Source: Lachnospiraceae bacterium (GTDB taxonomy: Bacteria > Bacillota > Clostridia > Lachnospirales > Lachnospiraceae). From it: DNA of 64,000 nucleotides. The stretch spans positions 1 to 64,000 of the forward strand of contig JAFTVH010000010.1 in assembly GCA_017465845.1 (NCBI GenBank), in the 5' to 3' direction. The notes beneath the pieces are model-generated. The model was not told the DNA's origin. It searched no databases and saw only the letters and a list, made by a program, of their open reading frames with translations. Shown piece by piece: positions 62,655-64,000 of this stretch (positions are counted from its first letter, which is position 1; each line of letters opens with the position of its first letter). Position numbers and translations under genes: made by a program.

Positions 62655-64000
62655 TCACTCTACTGTACGATCATAGGAAGTCTGATAAAGCGTCAGTGCC
62701 TCATTTACACCGATCTTCTCAAGCTCTGTAAGATACGTATCCCAATAACTGTCAATATCCCACTCTCCTGTAAGGAAAGCTCCGATACTCTCAGTAATAT
62801 AACTGTCAAGATTACCCTGAATTTCATTTGCATCTACTGTTTCCTCAGCTGTCATAGGTAAACTGATGACGCTCTCATCAGGCTTCACAGCAAGACAATC
62901 CGTAATAGACGCAATATACAAATCCCAGTATTCTCTTGTGGCTGCTCCCAGTGCTGTGGATTCATCAACTTCTATTCCGATTCCCCAATACAGGTCCGTC
63001 TGCTGGATTGCAGGCCCCGCCTGTAAATATCCGCCGTTCTGAGGATCTGATCCTGTCCAATAGCCTGATGCGTCATAAGGATAGAAAACAGGATTATCAA
63101 ACTCCGGTGTTCTCGCCTGTACGCCTTCTTTAGCGATACCCTCCATCATCTTGGATTCGTCTACATTTTCCCAGTAGTCCCAATCCACACCTTCTTCACC
63201 ATAACGGTACGAGATACTGAGATCTTCACGACAGAAGTAATCCAGAACAAGAAATGCTGCCAACGGGTTTTCGCAATCAGCGGAAATAACCGCTCCATTT
63301 TTCGGCAGAACCGGGTTATAGCGCGATTCAATTCTGCCTTCGGATCCCTCCAGTGCAGGCACATGATCATAAGCACATCTATATCCGTATGTTTCTACTG
63401 TATCGCTGCCTTCAGGTCTTGCATAGTAGTCAAAATATGCCAGCATGCGAAGGGAACTGTCTTTTGCAATCGCATTATATGCCGCCGAATCGTTGGTAAG
63501 GATCGTAGAATCAATGATTCCCTCATCAAAGAAGCGCTTGATATATTTCAATCCCTCTTTCCACTCATCTGTCGTATAAGCAAATTCCAGTTTTCCGTCG
63601 GTAACATCCAGATAATAATCATCCCAGGCATATACAAAAGGACTCATCAAAAACTTAAACCAAGCTGTACTTGTTGAATGAGCGGTAAATACCACCTCAT
63701 CATCGATTCCGTTGCCGTTCATATCACCTGCTGCCTTAAATTCCTTACAAAGCTCATAAAAATCCTCTGTGGTAGTGGGGATTGTCTCATATCCCAATGC
63801 TTCGGCATAAGCTTTGTTGATCCAGAGCTTAGTAGGCACCGCGTTGGTCGGCTGGTCGCAATAAAGGGGTGCCCCCCAGATATCGCCGTTTACATTTTTT
63901 AATAAAGAAGGAATATCGATACCAGCTCTCTCACTTCCTTCATTAATATTCTTTGCATAATCCGGGTTTTCATAATATTCATTGAGAGGGATGATTGCTC
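62655..64000 (-). CDS. Extracellular solute-binding lipoprotein (LplA-like), importer 3, C-terminal part
   Basis: The open frame continues through the right edge, so the N-terminus and signal peptide are outside. At the edge the protein reads AIIPLNEYYENPDYAKNINE, aligning with the importer 2 protein (AIIPLNEYYEDENYAHYINL). Other shared blocks are 'GDMNGNGIDDEVVFTA', 'CREDLSISYRYGEEGVDWDYWENV' and 'ESIGAFLTGEWDIDSYWDTYLTELEKIG'. An internal GTG at 63839 is not the real start. About 448 residues are visible out of an expected 580 or so. Confidence 0.93.
   Translation of the reverse strand, partial: AIIPLNEYYENPDYAKNINEGSERAGIDIPSLLKNVNGDIWGAPLYCDQPTNAVPTKLWINKAYAEALGYETIPTTTEDFYELCKEFKAAGDMNGNGIDDEVVFTAHSTSTAWFKFLMSPFVYAWDDYYLDVTDGKLEFAYTTDEWKEGLKYIKRFFDEGIIDSTILTNDSAAYNAIAKDSSLRMLAYFDYYARPEGSDTVETYGYRCAYDHVPALEGSEGRIESRYNPVLPKNGAVISADCENPLAAFLVLDYFCREDLSISYRYGEEGVDWDYWENVDESKMMEGIAKEGVQARTPEFDNPVFYPYDASGYWTGSDPQNGGYLQAGPAIQQTDLYWGIGIEVDESTALGAATREYWDLYIASITDCLAVKPDESVISLPMTAEETVDANEIQGNLDSYITESIGAFLTGEWDIDSYWDTYLTELEKIGVNEALTLYQTSYDRTVE

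Overview
The window looks like a chromosomal segment of a Gram-positive, anaerobic gut-type Clostridia, most likely Lachnospiraceae. Pointers are low-to-moderate GC, strong AGGAGG ribosome sites, long LplA-type sugar-binding lipoproteins served by permease pairs with no dedicated ATPase, AddAB instead of RecBCD, a TPP riboswitch driving an ECF-type ThiT, and predicted AAA-ATPase/PD-(D/E)XK genes. No rRNA, tRNA, CRISPR array or transposase gene was seen.

Layout. (1) 1-15.2 kb, mostly minus strand: a glycan importer operon (binding lipoprotein, two permeases, then a glycerophosphodiesterase that runs off the window), a divergent AraC regulator, an SGNH esterase, two large surface lipoproteins with an endonuclease/exonuclease/phosphatase (EEP) fold plus GLUG-like beta-repeats, and a DUF6259-like glycosidase. 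(2) 15.4-23.8 kb: a membrane AraC/YesN sensor-regulator divergent from a second importer operon that ends with a third EEP lipoprotein. (3) 23.9-30.6 kb: a 2-aminoethylphosphonate operon (phnW, phnX, phnD, phnC, two phnE) ending with an iron-type alcohol dehydrogenase. (4) 30.8-36.6 kb: a decayed AAA-ATPase/nuclease gene, a 1.16-kb transposase-less mobile cassette carrying a metallophosphoesterase, a HAD-CPBP fusion, greA and a MraY-like gene. (5) 37-46.6 kb: MATE exporter, TPP-controlled thiT, an unrecognised beta-rich protein, a glycosidase, a patatin-like lipase, a second SGNH hydrolase and an AAA-ATPase/nuclease paralogue. (6) 46.8-55.6 kb: DNA repair genes addA, addB, 3-methyladenine glycosylase and exonuclease III. 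(7) 55.7-64 kb: a third importer operon with GH95 fucosidase and GH2 glycosidase.

How it fits together. Three promoters of region 1 (before the binding protein, the large EEP lipoprotein and the DUF6259-like gene) carry the same two-site operator: GTGCA-type direct repeats exactly 21 bp apart, the proximal one abutting the -35 box. That is the layout expected for an AraC-family activator, and the obvious candidate is the AraC gene at 4467. It ties importer, glycerophosphodiesterase, EEP lipoproteins, esterase and glycosidase into one regulon, which I read as a system for a phosphodiester-decorated glycan. A fourth, promoter-less copy of the operator sits at the junction between the second EEP locus and the phosphonate operon.

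The two most notable structures are this regulon and the mobile cassette at 32304-33462. The cassette has 35-bp terminal inverted repeats with one mismatch, flanked by a 10-bp target duplication inside what was an intrinsic terminator.
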